This document shows positions 34,643-47,093 of a stretch of DNA of 64,000 nucleotides, in pieces (position 1 is the stretch's first letter; every line of letters begins with the position of its first letter). Origin of the DNA: Collybiopsis luxurians FD-317 M1 (Eukaryota > Basidiomycota > Agaricomycetes > Agaricales > Omphalotaceae); assembly GCA_000827265.1 (NCBI GenBank), contig KN834791.1, positions 283,445 to 347,444 on the forward strand. The letters run 5' to 3'. The position numbers were made by a program, and so were the translations under genes. The notes below the pieces were generated by a model. The model had not been told where the DNA came from. It searched no databases and saw nothing but the letters and a program-made list of their open reading frames with translations.

Positions 34643-36306
34643 GTTTCGTTTGTTTTAGATTGAATGGTCATGATTTTTGTTGGCTGGTTTTATAGTGCTT
34701 CTCACGTTTGCGTCATTGCCGATGACGATTCTGAGCGGGAGGAGCAAGGAGCTTTTGCCCTAGGGCGGTGGCAGGAGTAAGTGACGAATCCGTTACATCA
34801 TTGCTTAACCTTGGGCGCTTCAACTCTTGCCTTAGCGCTCATCGAGACCATTTACGCATCTTTCCATAGCCATCATAAATCAACAGTATTCAACATCCCG
34901 GAGTGGTCAGGCTTCAGTAGGCCGATGTTGGTCCCAAATTATGCGGGAACCATTTATTCCCTCTCCCTTCATTGTCGCTGAACAGATTCAAGGTCCCGAC
35001 ATCCCGCCGAAATACCATGTCTGCAGGAATCTCTGAAAGGAAGGCAGGGACGCATTCGGGAACCAGCTTTGAACCGGCAACTTCCTTGCATCGACTCTTG
35101 GCTAGAAAAGTTTGATACCGCTACCATGACAGCGTAATGGAAGCTTGAGAAGTAATGTAATGGACGCAGATTGAATTCGGGCGGCTCCTGGACTGTCCTT
35201 ATAGCGCACGCGTGTCGTGAACGGTTCATGTCTCAAAAGTTCCCTCTACGTTTGGCGCTGAACTTCAATTTAGCAAACTAGAAGCTTGTACGGTGGTGTG
35301 GATGTACGCTTCCAGTCATTTCAAGATGGCCTTAATGAGTGTCCTCGGATTCAATGGAAACTACCCGCGTTGAATGTTAAACCCAGATATCACGATGAAA
35401 TCCAGATATTTTTGAAACTCAGGCACACCTCAAAAGCGTACAATGGGTGCTGGCCTTCTGAGTATTCAGGCCACGGACTATTCAACGGATGTTGGTCTTC
35501 TACTATTCGAGCCACAGACTATTCAACCGATGCTGGTCTCCTACTATTCTAAGTATTCGAGCCACGGACTATTCGACAGATGCTGGTCTCCTGCTACTTA
35601 TTCTAAGTATTCGAGCCACAGACTATTTAACAGATGCTGGCCTCCTACTATTCTAGGTATTGAGTCACGGACTATTCAACGGACGGCGTCCCCATCCAGT
35701 TAAAAACCCCAAATTTCAGGTGTTTCCCGTTAGAACAAGTGGGGCCGTTTTCATGATCATGTGACTCTCAACTTGATTTGTACCGGAGTCCTTGCTCAAA
35801 AATTTGGATTCCGCATGCCCTCCTGACCCATTAGACAGACTCTCAGCTGATATCACAATCGATGGCGGGATATCTATGTCCGCGATACTTCTGTCCACAG
35901 CCAACCAAGATGCTCCTGAAAGTGTATTTGAATTTACCCCTAGTCCATATATGATGAATCCGGAGAGGGTAGAGTTGTTCACATGTCCAGGCTGTTTTTA
36001 TTGTATTATCCACCTTTAAACCATGGTCTTCGAGCCGCAGTGTACGGCAGGATGTCGTTACAATACATACTTGTGGAAGCAACTGACCTCAGACAGCTGC
36101 CAGTCAATGGTCGGGCAATCGTTCGATCAATCTTGCAGATCATCTTGCCATGAGTAACCAGTATCTTCACTGCCAAAATCATTGTTGAGGATCCAGTCAT
36201 TCCCAAATTGCGGTGATTGTAGCAGAGGCCTGATTTTCGCTCTAGGTTGCCGCTCATAAAAAGAGGGACAGAATTCCGAGTCTTTTTCAGTCTCCTTCCT
36301 CTAAAC
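34643..36306. other. Intergenic with minisatellite, no gene seen
   Basis: Space of 1.7 kb upstream of the first twin gene. It contains the tandem repeat at 35449-35685; otherwise only short unsupported frames. Confidence 0.5.
35449..35685. repeat. Minisatellite, about five units of 42-54 bp
   Basis: The unit contains GATGCTGGTCTCCTACTATT, then often CTAAGTATTCGAGCCACGGA and CTATTCAACA. Five imperfect units follow one another, differing by small internal insertions such as CTACTTATT. No coding function is apparent. Confidence 0.85.
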
Positions 36307-37386
36307 ATGCATCACTCTACTGACCGTCGGTTTATTCATTATCTGCTTAGAGGAGACCACTGTGTCAATGACTCCGCATACCAATGTAACCCTTCTTGTA
36401 AGTTTGCCTTGTTATTTTACGCTCTGCCGCTTCACTGTTTTGACACCATCCGATTTAGATTCTCATCTCATGTCAGTAGAACTTGAGGGAGGTGATTTGA
36501 CTTTGGGACCAGGTACATGTCTAAGGCTATTTGCCTGTTGTTTTCAATTAGACCTGATGAATTCCAATTTACAATCCGGCAGATCTTACTTCAAGGGAAT
36601 GGGATATCATCGCCTGGATGCGTGCCCATCGTATGTCAGTCTGCTTGACTCTCCACGCTGCATACTAATCTCTTCGGGCTCAGCCAGCATGCCGTTCACC
36701 GTTGATGCAGAGGGTAACATTTGTTCATCCAATGAGCATGATCAACCAGCGTCAAGAGCAAATGGTACCTGGAGGATCCCAATGACAATATATCAGCATC
36801 GAAACGGTTTTGGCTCACCTGAATATAATAGTGTCCATACACCTACCATGGTCGAGCAGGGTGTGACTTGTCATGCAAGCTATCGCTCTGTCCTTCGTTA
36901 CTGATATTGTGGTTTTTCGTAGGATCTTGGACAACTAGGAGTGGGACTAGGACTAGACACCGCAATGGGCCGTTCAGTGCAAATCGGCGAAGATTTAACC
37001 AGGGTGGGCCAGTCTCCTAGATTATTTGTTAGGCTTCAGAGCTATGGTTAACTTCGTTGCAATCCCCTGGCTTTTTTACTAGATGGTGATCAACTTGCAC
37101 AAACCAGTTTTAATGCAAGACGTAGACACAGGGATTATGGTCTGTTGTAGACAAAACTACGCGATGTGGAGTGCACTAACACGAATGTTTTCTTGCTGTT
37201 CGTGTAGGTATTCGACCATCCACCCGATCTTCAGATCGGCGAACAACGGCAGGGTCAAGTACCAGTGTTCTTCATGGAGCTCCGAATATTGTCATCAATG
37301 GGGCGCACATTACATCGGGCGCATTCAGTGCCGTTGCAGGAGATCAGAACATGCAGTCATTCAATTTTGCGCACCGAGGAGAGTAA
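36307..37386 (+). CDS. Twin gene A: unrecognised family with C-terminal GDQ motif
   Basis: Seven exons (36307-36397, 36459-36512, 36583-36630, 36684-36860, 36923-37003, 37083-37139, 37208-37386) join in one frame to 228 residues. All six introns are phase 1. The paralogue at 40658-41720 has the same seven exons and the same phases, which strongly supports both models. Shared blocks are the exon-3 peptide EWDIIAWMRAH, PFTVDAEGNICS, a basic NARRRHRD stretch and the end SGAFSAVAGDQNMQSFNF. There is no signal peptide or membrane helix. The final block recalls the short N..I.GG.F..V.GD segments common at the ends of agaric NLR-like proteins, some of which are thought to be amyloid-type signalling motifs. 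That is inference only; the family itself is not recognised. Confidence 0.75.
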
Positions 37387-40300
37387 AATAATTCCGACTC
37401 TGTTGGAGGATGATCTTGGAAAGAAGAGCTCCTCCCGGAGTGACTTATTCTAATCCATGCGCGGTGCCTATCTAGCTCTCGTTTGCCTCTATGTACTAGT
37501 ATATGTAGCCATCCCCCATTTCTCGTTTACTGATAGTCAAGATCAAATCTATCAAAGAAAGTCGCACTATCACGCTGCTGTGAGAATAACCCTGTTGGAA
37601 ACTTCAGTTTAAAGATTGTAGCAGAGAGTTTGTTATACATGTTCAGTCGATTAAATGCTCACTCGCAAACCACGAGCTCGCGTAGTATGACCTCATTTTT
37701 GGTCACGAGACTCGTGTTACGAGGCGGCAACTCCGAGTCAAATTTCTCTACTGACCACCGCGTCGTGTCGTCCATGCTTTGCGCTGTTATCTACCATCTT
37801 TGTAAGTCTTTATCTGAGTTCGGTTCTCCATCCTCGAGTTTCATAATCTCTGAGAAACATCCAACCGCTTTAGTGTATATCATACAAGGTTATTCAAGAT
37901 CGTTTTTTTAGCTCCAGATGGAGATCGCTTATTGCAATTTTGGTTCCATTCACAAAGATTTCAACTCTCAGTTTTTTCTTCCGTTCGCCTTCCGTCTGCT
38001 TCTTGTTCTTCCTTTCCTTCTTTCCAGTGTGCATACCCTTGAAGCTGCAAATTTTCTTCATCTGCGATGGTGTCAACCTTTCCGTGAATGTTAACAGCCT
38101 TCGCTTTTCTTGCAGTATCGCCGCCATACAGAATGCAGTGGGCCGGGGTAGGTTTTTGCCGAATTTTTTCCTCGAGCACAACCAGTGGGTGTGTTTCTCG
38201 GTCAGTATTCTCGCTGGATCGGCAGCCGTCTGGTTTCATTCTCGGTGGTGATCGGTGACCCTCCACTCCTTTTGAAGCTCAACAGCTAAAAAAACTTATA
38301 TGGAAGGGACTACGATCACCTGTTGTATTCCTGCCTCTCTGACCAGAATGTAGTTTCTAAATTTGGTCTTTCTCCGCTGATGGCATACATTGGTGTATTG
38401 TTTATTTATTTCTTGGAATGTTCTTGATTAACTCGTGAATCGCTTCCGTTCAGCACTTTTTCCTGTCTTCGCAACTACAGCCTCTTTAACAGCTGCACCG
38501 CTGATCACGACGTTCAGCTGCTAGATTTGACTAGATAAGTGCTCTCCTGCTTTGCTATCTCGCCCGGATTGTATATGAATCATTTGTACTCTTTTTGATT
38601 ACCCTTAGATGTACAATTGCTGTACAGGCCTGTAATCGCTGGCAGTATAAACTGTCGAATCACTTTCAATTTTCCAATACTGTCGATGTTCAACGCCAGC
38701 GTTCAGACTCGTGCCTGCCGCACGGGCCCACCTTTCACAACAATACCAACTAGGTCTGGCTGCCAACTCTTCTGCTCCTTCCTGTGCAAATCGCGGCCAC
38801 GCAGCAAAAACAAGCTTCCCCTTTTCGGACTCTATGGTGGACCTATTCAAAAGCTCAAGGATGAAAGAAAGCAGGAGGCGGAGGTGAAATGAAACGAAAC
38901 AGATCAATATTCTGTCCCCGTCGCATCCGACAGAAGTTCTGCAACGGAACCAGTAACTAGTTAACAATAGTATTATATCTGCACGTACTATCAATATATA
39001 TCGTATAAAGTTGATACCGAAAAAGTCGGTATAGCCAAGTTTTTCTCGTTTTTGAAGGTACTGGGTGTTGTGCCAGGAAGCAGCTGAGCTGGTCAACAGG
39101 GCCGATGCCGATCTGCCGTTTCGAGCATGAAGCATGAGTCCATCCGCGCGGTTCAATTACCATCAGGAACGAATATACTACAAACTGGCAGTGAGAAAGC
39201 TAGAAAGCTCAGCATGAGGTGTACAAAATTGAGCGCTCGACAATACATACAAGATCAATACAAAATGAGTGATACAAAAGCTGTCCGCTTTCAAGAGTTC
39301 TGCGCCCAGAGGTGTTAAGGCAGATCCCGTACCATGAGCAGGAGGTATGATGGGCTTCTAAATTGAAATGGAGGACATTGAAAAAAGCTGGGGATAGTAG
39401 AGCAGAGGATACTTATTGGTTTGGTGGGTGATAAAATAGCTGAGAAGCTGGAGCGTGGGTAAGAGCTGAGGGGTGAGCGCTGAGCAGATAAACCAGCATT
39501 GGATAATGACGATGATGGCTGCGTGGTTGCGTGGCCGAAATGCCAGTGAAATGCACCCAAACGATACATACGAATTTTGAAAAAAGTAACAACTCTCGAC
39601 GGTCCGGTATTAACTCTAGTACATTGATAGCATTGGTTTGATCTCTATTGGTTTGGTCTTTTGTCGAGCCGGATAACGGTAATTCAACGGACGGATCTAG
39701 ACATTCACGTCTATGCACAATCTATGTCAAGCTGCGATCTTTGCATTCTCTCTACTGGCAGGCATCCAAATTTACGTTTTGGCTAGTATGTGTCTTCATG
39801 CTACATACCACATAAGTACAACTTCCTCGACCTGCTTTGGCTACATTGACTCTCACCAATAATTAAACTCAAAGTCCATGACGAGGGGGCATTCTCTGAG
39901 GGAAAATCCTCGAGATGTACTTACTCATTTGTGAAGCGACGCTTCTCCTGAATCCAGTATATCTGATAGCGTCACGGTAGGATGCGTAAACTTACGAAAA
40001 TTTCCGAAGCTAAAGCTCAAAAGTTCATATCAACGTGAAGTGAAGTGGCAGGGTTTTAATCATCAATTCAGCATCTGAGTGCCGCAACGCTAAGTTGATT
40101 GAAAGGAATGTGGCGCTTAGCCTCGGCGCTAGACTGCTTACTTTTGCTCAACCTCAATGATATTTCGTTGTATTAACCGATATCACCATCCAAGCCGATA
40201 TTATCCAGGTGTTTGGGCCGTCATATCCCGGCGAGCGCCAGAACCCCAACGAGAAGACTCAAAACCGTCCAACTATTGAACCAGTTTGGTAAATCCTGTG

Positions 40301-40657
40301 TTTTGTGTAGTGCCCTTCCTTCCTTCCTTCCTTCCTCTGAAGAATTCGCCGCCCTTACCGGCGGCTCGTGCAGAAAACGTTCATTGATATGCTAACCTAA
40401 AAGAGTCAATCCAATTGCTGGTTCATACATATCAGGTACGCAAGGAGGGAGCGAGGAGGAATATCAATATAAAGACCAATATTCAAGTCGTTGATTCGAG
40501 AAGCGTAAATAAGCATGAGATGGACATATATAGTATGTAGAATCTGAAATAACATGTGATGTGATAAAGGCGAAGATCCATAGCCTTACGCCCTCAAGAA
40601 AAGCTATAAGTATACGCTCGCCTTTTGTTTTGCCTTTTGTTTTCCCTCTCTGCAGAA
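37387..40657. other. Repeat-rich intergenic stretch with ligase IV remnants
   Basis: No intact gene is seen. It holds two remnants of the 5' end of DNA ligase IV (37660-37750 and 38800-38890), separated by about 1 kb of unrelated sequence. A (CCTT) run lies at about 40315-40336. Minus frames at 37894-38266 and 38605-39156 are shadows or chance. Confidence 0.5.
37660..38890 (+). pseudogene. Decayed copy of the DNA ligase IV 5' end, interrupted
   Basis: 37660-37750 matches the start region of the intact ligase gene (CACGAGCTCGCG, then an ATG equivalent at 37687 and GTCACGAGACTCG). 38800-38890 matches ligase exon 1 (GCAAAAACAAG, TTTTCGGACTCTA, GATGAAAGAAAGCAGGA). About 1 kb of other sequence lies between them, and the frame is not preserved. 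Confidence 0.7.
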
Positions 40658-41720
40658 ATGCATCCGTCCATTACTGAGTCAACCTCAGGCTTTCGACGAG
40701 CCCGTTTCTCCTTTGTCAACGACTTCACACACCAATGTAGCCATCCTTGTAAGTAAGAGCTTTATTACATATTTCAATCCCAGGTTCTGTTACCTTACAT
40801 TCACATCCTCTTCTATGTCAGACGAGCTCGAAGAAAATACATTAAGTTTAGGACCCGGTTCGTGCCTGAATTGAGTCCTTTGGACACTAGTAACACTAAC
40901 TCCAGTTGACCGTCCCACAGGTCTTACTCCAACTGAATGGGATATCATCGCTTGGATGCGTGCCCATCGTACGTCGGCCGGGTTTATTCAACTTGCTGAA
41001 AATTCGTTGAACTTGTTTTTTTTCAGCTAGTGAATCGTTCACCGTTGACGTAGAGGGTAGCATTTGTTCGCTGAACGGACTTAATCGTTCGCCGTCGAGA
41101 ACAACTGGGACATCGAGAACCTCGACGGCAAGAAATCAGTATCGAATCGGTTTCGGCTCAAACTCACCAGGATATGATTTAACTCATGATGTCGAACGGG
41201 GTATGACTTGGCATGCAAGCCAAATTTTGTTTTGGGTAATGACGCAACATTTTCCTAGAATCTCCAGTCAGAGGTCAGACTAGATATCGCAATGGTACCC
41301 CATCTAGACCGTTCAATGTTGTTAGTGAAAGTCGACGAAACAGTAACAGGGGTAAGCTTGTTGCCCAGAATGTCTGCTCGCCTAGACGGCTATAGCTGAC
41401 TTCATGGGGACTCCCTTGCTCACCTAGATAGCGACCGACTTACACAAACCAATCTCAATGCAAGACGTAGACGCAGGGCTTCTGGTTCGTCATAGACAAT
41501 GTCGTGCAATGTGGAGTGAACTGATGAGTCAAATCTTGTTGCTTCTGTAGGTACTCGACCTTCTGCTAGAAATTCTGATCGGCGAATAATGACGGGGTCA
41601 AACCCCAGTGTTCTTTATGGTGCTTCAAATGTTGTCATCAGTAGATCGCACATTGCGCCAGGCGCTTTCAGTGCTTTCGCAGGTGATCAGAGCATACAGT
41701 CATTCGGTTATGGGCATTGA
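40658..41720 (+). CDS. Twin gene B: unrecognised family with C-terminal GDQ motif
   Basis: Seven exons (40658-40748, 40822-40857, 40921-40968, 41027-41200, 41259-41351, 41428-41484, 41551-41720) give 222 residues with no stop. Exon 1 (91 nt), exon 3 (48 nt) and exon 6 (57 nt) have exactly the same lengths as in gene A, and all introns are phase 1. Conserved blocks are EWDIIAWMRAH, SFTVDVEGSICS, the basic NARRRRRAS stretch and the end GAFSAFAGDQSIQSFGYGH. Because the substitutions respect the frame and every splice site is kept, both copies were probably under selection after duplication. No enzyme motif is present. Gene B is followed at 42025-42240 by a fragment of the DNA ligase IV 5' region. 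Confidence 0.75.
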
Positions 41721-42024
41721 ATAGAGTAGAACAGGGATATGATTCTGGATCATCCGAGCCTTATCCGGACAAACCTTATCCCGTTCCAAACATGGTGTCT
41801 ACTCAGCTCTCATTTTTGTTAACCTTGACCTTCGTTCGGGTTCGTAGGTGCTTGGAACAAGATTTTACATAACCTACGGACAGTACTTACATATGTAACT
41901 ACCTCCGTCACAGTAAATTCTCGCTCACATCCTGGTACTGACAGTCCGTAAGATCATTATCAATATATCCGCGTTCTGCCTCCACTGCTGTGTAGTTGTG
42001 AGAACGCTGCTGTTGTAAGATACA

Positions 42025-42240
42025 TAAATGGGGCCTCTTGCTTTTGTTATTCTCGTTGTGCTGTTAAGGTTGTCTGGAGGTCATTACTCGTAAATTACCG
42101 TAAAAGAATCCAGTCTGGCCATTGCACAACCGAGTAAGTGCAAATCACGAGCTCGCGTAACATGACCTCATCTCTAGTCACGAGACTCGCGTCAGTGATT
42201 GTTTTCTCCCTCACCCTCACCTCGGGGGCCATATCATACG
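42025..42240 (+). pseudogene. Fragment of DNA ligase IV promoter and first codons
   Basis: About 200 bp match 48917-49110 at roughly nine of ten bases, through the ATG equivalent at 42162 and the following TCTAGTCACGAGACTCGCG. Homology stops soon after, inside what would be exon 1, so the piece cannot encode ligase. The match also covers over 100 bp of upstream sequence, so it is a DNA-level duplication. Confidence 0.85.
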
Positions 42241-42530
42241 GGGTCTATCAGCGGGAAGGGGCCGGCAAGCGGTGAGAAACAAACCGTTCTGATTCATTGT
42301 CGGGCGGTTTGTGGTGGTAGTGAATATCGGTAGGGGGCGTTCTTATATAGGCTCGCGGCTTCAGCGTTAGGCGATGGTGGTAGTTAGAACATAAAGCGCG
42401 GAAGTTGTTCATGTGCTGAGGCGGCTAGGTTGAGGGCCATGGGCGCTCAAAAATTCTGTAAAAGGCAGGTAACGCGAGCGTGCTGAAATACACCGCGTCG
42501 TTATGTAAACAATTTTCCTTCTGCACTACC

Positions 42531-44469
42531 ATGGGGTCTCATCTCAAATGCACCTTCCTTGTCATCGATAGAACATACGGTAGCCTCAGCCCAATCTCCA
42601 AACTATTGATTCCCTGCGAGTCTTCCTCATCGCGCGTACTCGACCATCAATTTACATCCGCAATCCGAAATGGACTCGAAGAAAGTCTATTGGATGGAGC
42701 GGGGCTGTTACAGTACGGAATATCGGGTCTAGCTTTATTCGTGCTGTCAGGATATGAGTAGCTACATGAGTTTTCGCAACTGGTGGTCCAATTCAGGGCT
42801 AAGCACTGTATTCAGTATTTGGCCGACAAAGCCAAATTCCACATCTCTGCGGATTGGACGGAAGACGCCCACGTCGTCATCATGCTGAAGGGGACAACTG
42901 GTAAGAACTCAACAATATCTCAATCGATTTCAACTAAGTCCATCGCGTAGACAAGATAGACTTTGGAGAGGAATTTGATTCTCGACGAAACCCCCGTGGA
43001 ACAGCTTTACGCGTCAATTATCACGCAAAATATGTCTTCACCTCCTCCGATACACAAAGGAATTCGATTGTGATCATCAAAGATCGCTCTCTTTTCACAG
43101 AGATCGAAACCGATTTCGAAAAGAACGCTTTTGCAAAGAGAAACGTCCAACCCAGGGTATGTTACGATGATAGATTCTGAATGCCAAGCTGAAGGATTGG
43201 AAGGTTATCACACGACTGCGAGCGGCTGGCCATAAAGAGGAGGTTGTAAACGAACTGCAAGCGGATGCCAGTTTAGCGAAAGATTATGACGAGGGCTGGC
43301 ACTATTGGGATATCGTCAAGGATTCAGATAAAAAAAAGATCTACAAGCAGGAGCGGAAGGCGACCTTGAACGGAATCATAGGATACCGGTTGAAAAAAAA
43401 TCTCTTTCACCTTACGGAGTTTGTGATTTATTTGTGAGTAATCTATTCTACTCGGAATATCCTGCAAGACTTAATTCTATCAGTGGTAAACACGAATGGC
43501 CAGGACAAAGACGTATCTACTGGTCCTGGCATGGAAATTCACGAAGTACAGCCCAAAAAACGATATCCACCTCTGGATTTATGGTCTGGCTCTGCTGTTA
43601 ATCGAAGTATGTTCCGATGAGAAGGAATCGGATTTGTACTGTCTTTTCTGTCAAGGAGTGGCCATCATCAATCTCGTTAACTGGATACGATACGGGGGGA
43701 AAAAAGTTTCCGAGGGATTCGTCCTTCCGGTCGTCTATATCGACTTCGACTTCCATGCACGCGTCTACCTAATGCGCGAAGACCAAGATCAGGTCCAATT
43801 CAATTTCTCTTAAATCGAAGTTTTCATGTTGATTTCTCCTCTTCAGATCAAAGCGACTCTGATACGTGAATTGGATTTGAATGAGCCGCGGGACATCATT
43901 CAACTAATGAAGCTCTTCTACAGGATGGCTGAACAATCTCCCCCCCAGGACCGCGCGCTGGATTCTGCTTGGAAGGTAATCGGCGCTTATAAGACCCCGT
44001 CATTTCCCCAGAAACCCCGCGGTAGCAAGTTTAATTCCACAGAATCGACCTAATCCTCCGAAGACTCATTAGCATCGTCTTCATTGACACGATCGACTAT
44101 CTCTACCCCTTCCACTTACCGTTACGCACACCCTTATACCTCGTACACACCACCCCCTTTCGTTCCCAATTACACCCTACCCGCAGGGATGGTACCTTCG
44201 CGAGTTGTACCTCCCCCACCTCATACCCTCCGCCGCCTCCTCCTCCTCAAGGGTATGGCTACGGGTACTCGTACAATGCACCCTATTACTACCCGCCTTC
44301 CGCGTCGTCGATCCCGTCTTCTGCTCCATCTATCCCGCCTCCTGCTACATCGATCCTACCTGCCGCTCCTTCCGTCCCATCTTCCAGCCAAATACCCCGT
44401 TATTCCCGTAAACCCTCTGCCACTCAAAAACCCGACGTAAGTCCCGTCGTCATCCTATTAACTGGTTGA
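42531..44469 (+). pseudogene. Kinase-associated family paralogue, apparently decayed
   Basis: Reads from MGSHLKCTFLVIDRTYGS through well-spliced pieces (KAKFHISADWTEDAHVV; DKIDFGEEFDSRRNPRG; VITRLRAAGHKEEVVNEL) to GVAIINLVNWIRYGG and VYIDFDFHARVYLMRED. The latter block clearly matches the minus-strand neighbour (ASVVSFVNWIEHGG, IYFMREQDD). The C-terminal part carries a TAA at 44051-44053 just before SSEDSLASSSLTRST in the same frame. The Pro/Tyr-rich tail then jumps frame near 44180-44220 to SYPPPPPPPQGYGYG. The reading around 43490-43620 is also unclear. Three problems in one gene argue for a pseudogene. The function of the family is not recognised. Confidence 0.55.
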
Positions 44470-44742
44470 TCATTGATTAGTTTTCAGGCCAAACGTCATA
44501 AAGCTAATTGATGGGCTGCTGAGTTTCGTTGGCTGTCGAGTTTTTCAGACATTGGGTTATCTTGGACTTTTGGGGTTATTTTTATCTTGGACTTTGTGTA
44601 AAGTAGAATGTTAGGCCTTAGTAGATTGTTATGAACAGTTTTCAAATTCGAACGCTGTGAAGAGTTCATCGCAATTGAATAAGTCATCACACAGTAAATA
44701 AGTTATCAGAAATCGGGTACGAAAAAGATACAAAAATTCCAT

Positions 44743-46986
44743 CTAAATAAAGGTCTGTTTCAACCAATGATGGAGAGGAGGACGCTCAGAAGGTTGCTCC
44801 CGCATTAGTTCTGATGCGAAGTGCAGGAGCTGACAGTTACTGTTAAATTGGGCAAAAAACAAAAAAACGCAACCACAGGAATAACGGTCCACCTTGATTG
44901 GATTGAACAGGGATGAATTGACCATCTCTGGAGCCATATAACCCTCCGTACTGCATCTTCCTGACACCTCCTCCTCCTCATTGGTAACGAAAATGGAGGC
45001 ACCAAAATCAATAATCTGGAGCATCCAACTCGAAGTCAGAGTCAGGTTATCAGGCTTGATATCAAGATGAGCGATATGATTGCTATGCAGGAATTGTACC
45101 CCTGCAGCAAGTTCGAAGCTGAGGCGGAGAGCGATATCGGGGTGATCGTAAATTTCAGTGATAGGTCGAAGAGAAGGAAGAACAATATAAATTCCATGGA
45201 GAGTAAAAAAACCGATGAGAGGTGCGATGAACTCAGCAAAGGCAACTCCATTGGCTTTGAGACGCCTTATTCGCTCAAGAATTCGGTGCTCCTGCGAAAG
45301 GCCACGGACTTTCTTCACGACGATGGCAGTGTGATCAAGGGGAAATGTAAAGATCCCCCCCTAAAATTCTGGTGAGTGAGATATTAGATTCACATTGACT
45401 GTGGATGCTTACTGGGTCATCGTAAATGGAAAAGAGGTCAAGTCCACGCTCCGCCAGAGTTTTGGGAACCTTAAAGTTGAACATGTGGGCGTTGATATTG
45501 ACGAGCCTATCTCCCGAATCACTCTGTAATGCCATGCAGCGGGTCCAAGCTTCTCCTAGCTTATCGTTGCCCCCGCCCGAATCGAGCTGCTTAAAAGCGT
45601 AGAGAAACGATAGAAATCGTATCGCATCTGATAACTCTGTCAATTTCCAATCTGCAACTTGTATGTACAGAAACTGTGAAACATTAAGGGCGGTATTTCA
45701 GGGATCACAACATAACAAACCTTGTCGTCCTGTTCGCGCATAAAATATATTTGTGCGTGAAATGGGTTATCGACATTATCAATGTGGATCAGAGGGAGTA
45801 TAAAGTCAGGTGAAGAGACCATTCCGCCATGCTCAATCCAATTCACAAAGGAAACAACAGAAGCTCCTTGGAAAATGAGCTCACACAAATTGGATCCTTC
45901 GGTGGACGAGCCTCAGAGGAGGAACTTTGGACAACTGTTTTTCCATAGGGAGAATTCGGATCTTAGTGCGTAAAGGAAGAGTCTTCCTTTTAATGTCACC
46001 GGGAGAAACCTCTGTTGTCGCCTTTAAATGCTGTTAAAAGTCTGGCCCTTGAAAGTAGAAACGATTTAACTCACGACTGCCAGCTCAAGGTGAGGCCGCG
46101 GCCCATCGACCGTCTAAAAGGGAATAAGACGCACCCAGATAGGAAAGTAAAATCCGAGCGATCTTCCACAGGAAGCTTTTTGAAATCCTCAACCAGGGAG
46201 AGATAATGCTTTCCTTCTTCTTCCGCGTCAATAGTAGCTGGCGCAGATTCAAAGAGTTCAAAAGTCAGTGATCCTAAGGGCGATCGTGCTAGTTGATCGA
46301 CTATCTAGGACTCTAGTTAGACAAAAAGAACAACTATCAGTACGGTTGTTGGTACCTCTTCGGGGAGTTTTCTTTTACTCCGAAGTTGATTTTCCAAATC
46401 GAGGGCCGGACCTTGCAATTGGTCCGATAATTCGATATTGCTGAGAGTGAGGTCAGCTTGCGTAGGATTGAAGTCATTCCAGTCGGTCAAGGGGTCGGGT
46501 GAGGCGCGGAGGGCAGCCGCCCAAATGAAGTGGATGGGGTAAACATTCTTGTCCAAGTTTGGAGTCGATGCTTGAGAGCCTGCGGGAAAATCAGCAGGTC
46601 GGACGTTGATGAGGCAGAGGTCTCTTACTATCGCAGAGGATCGTGGCGAAGTACAGATCTCCAGACGGCATAACACCGGTCGAATGCAAGCCAGTAGCTT
46701 TCTGGCTTAAGAAAGCTATGATCTTGCTGGGCCGCTTAGTCGAAAGCAAGTTGAACAATTCCATTAGATCCTCGTGGGAAGAAAGGTTGAGCAGCGTCAG
46801 CGAATGATGGGGTGTTACGACGAGCTCAAGCTCTGTGCGTTCTCTCAGATGGTCAACCATTTGGAGGCGGGCGCTGATAACGGGAGTTAAATCGGGAAGA
46901 ATGAGGGTGAACATTTGACGAATGAGTAAGGTATAATCCGGGCGTAATAACAGGTAATGTATGTTGGTCGAAGCAATTGTCCGCAT
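44743..46986 (-). CDS. Kinase-domain protein of a lineage-specific family, integrity uncertain
   Basis: The last two exons are clear: about 45620-45413 and 45360-44743. They encode RGLDLFSIYDD and a protein-kinase-like domain with HLDIKPDNL (catalytic Asp present), IIDFGAS (Mg-binding DFG) and STEGYMAPE. The Gly-rich loop and the lysine of the N-lobe are not obvious, so activity is uncertain. Upstream lies the block shared with the plus-strand neighbour (ASVVSFVNWIEHGG), and further N-terminal pieces run up to about 46986 (PHHSLTLLNLSSHEDLMEL). A TGA at 45915-45913 falls between KFLL and STEGSNLCELIFQ if read straight through, and the intron near 45690-45650 is only about 38 nt. The gene may be intact with unusual introns or freshly broken. 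Confidence 0.5.
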
Positions 46987-47093
46987 ATTGCTGCATGCAG
47001 AACACTAAGAAAATGAGTACAAGGGCTAAAACATGGCGCATTTTAGACGCCCACTTGATTTGGAATAACTTTTTGGCGCCGCCACAATATATA

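Noticed and set aside
35449..35685. Regular repeats considered as a CRISPR array
   Set aside because: Units are contiguous and the variable parts are small insertions, not unique spacers. It is a minisatellite.
40315..40336. Tandem CCTT repeat considered as CRISPR-like or regulatory
   Set aside because: Simple microsatellite without spacers; CRISPR arrays are not expected in a fungal nuclear genome.
42480..42761. Crinkler-type N-terminus for the plus-strand kinase-associated copy
   Set aside because: The first 80 residues do not show the ubiquitin-like core or the HVLVxxP boundary motif, so the label would be unsupported.
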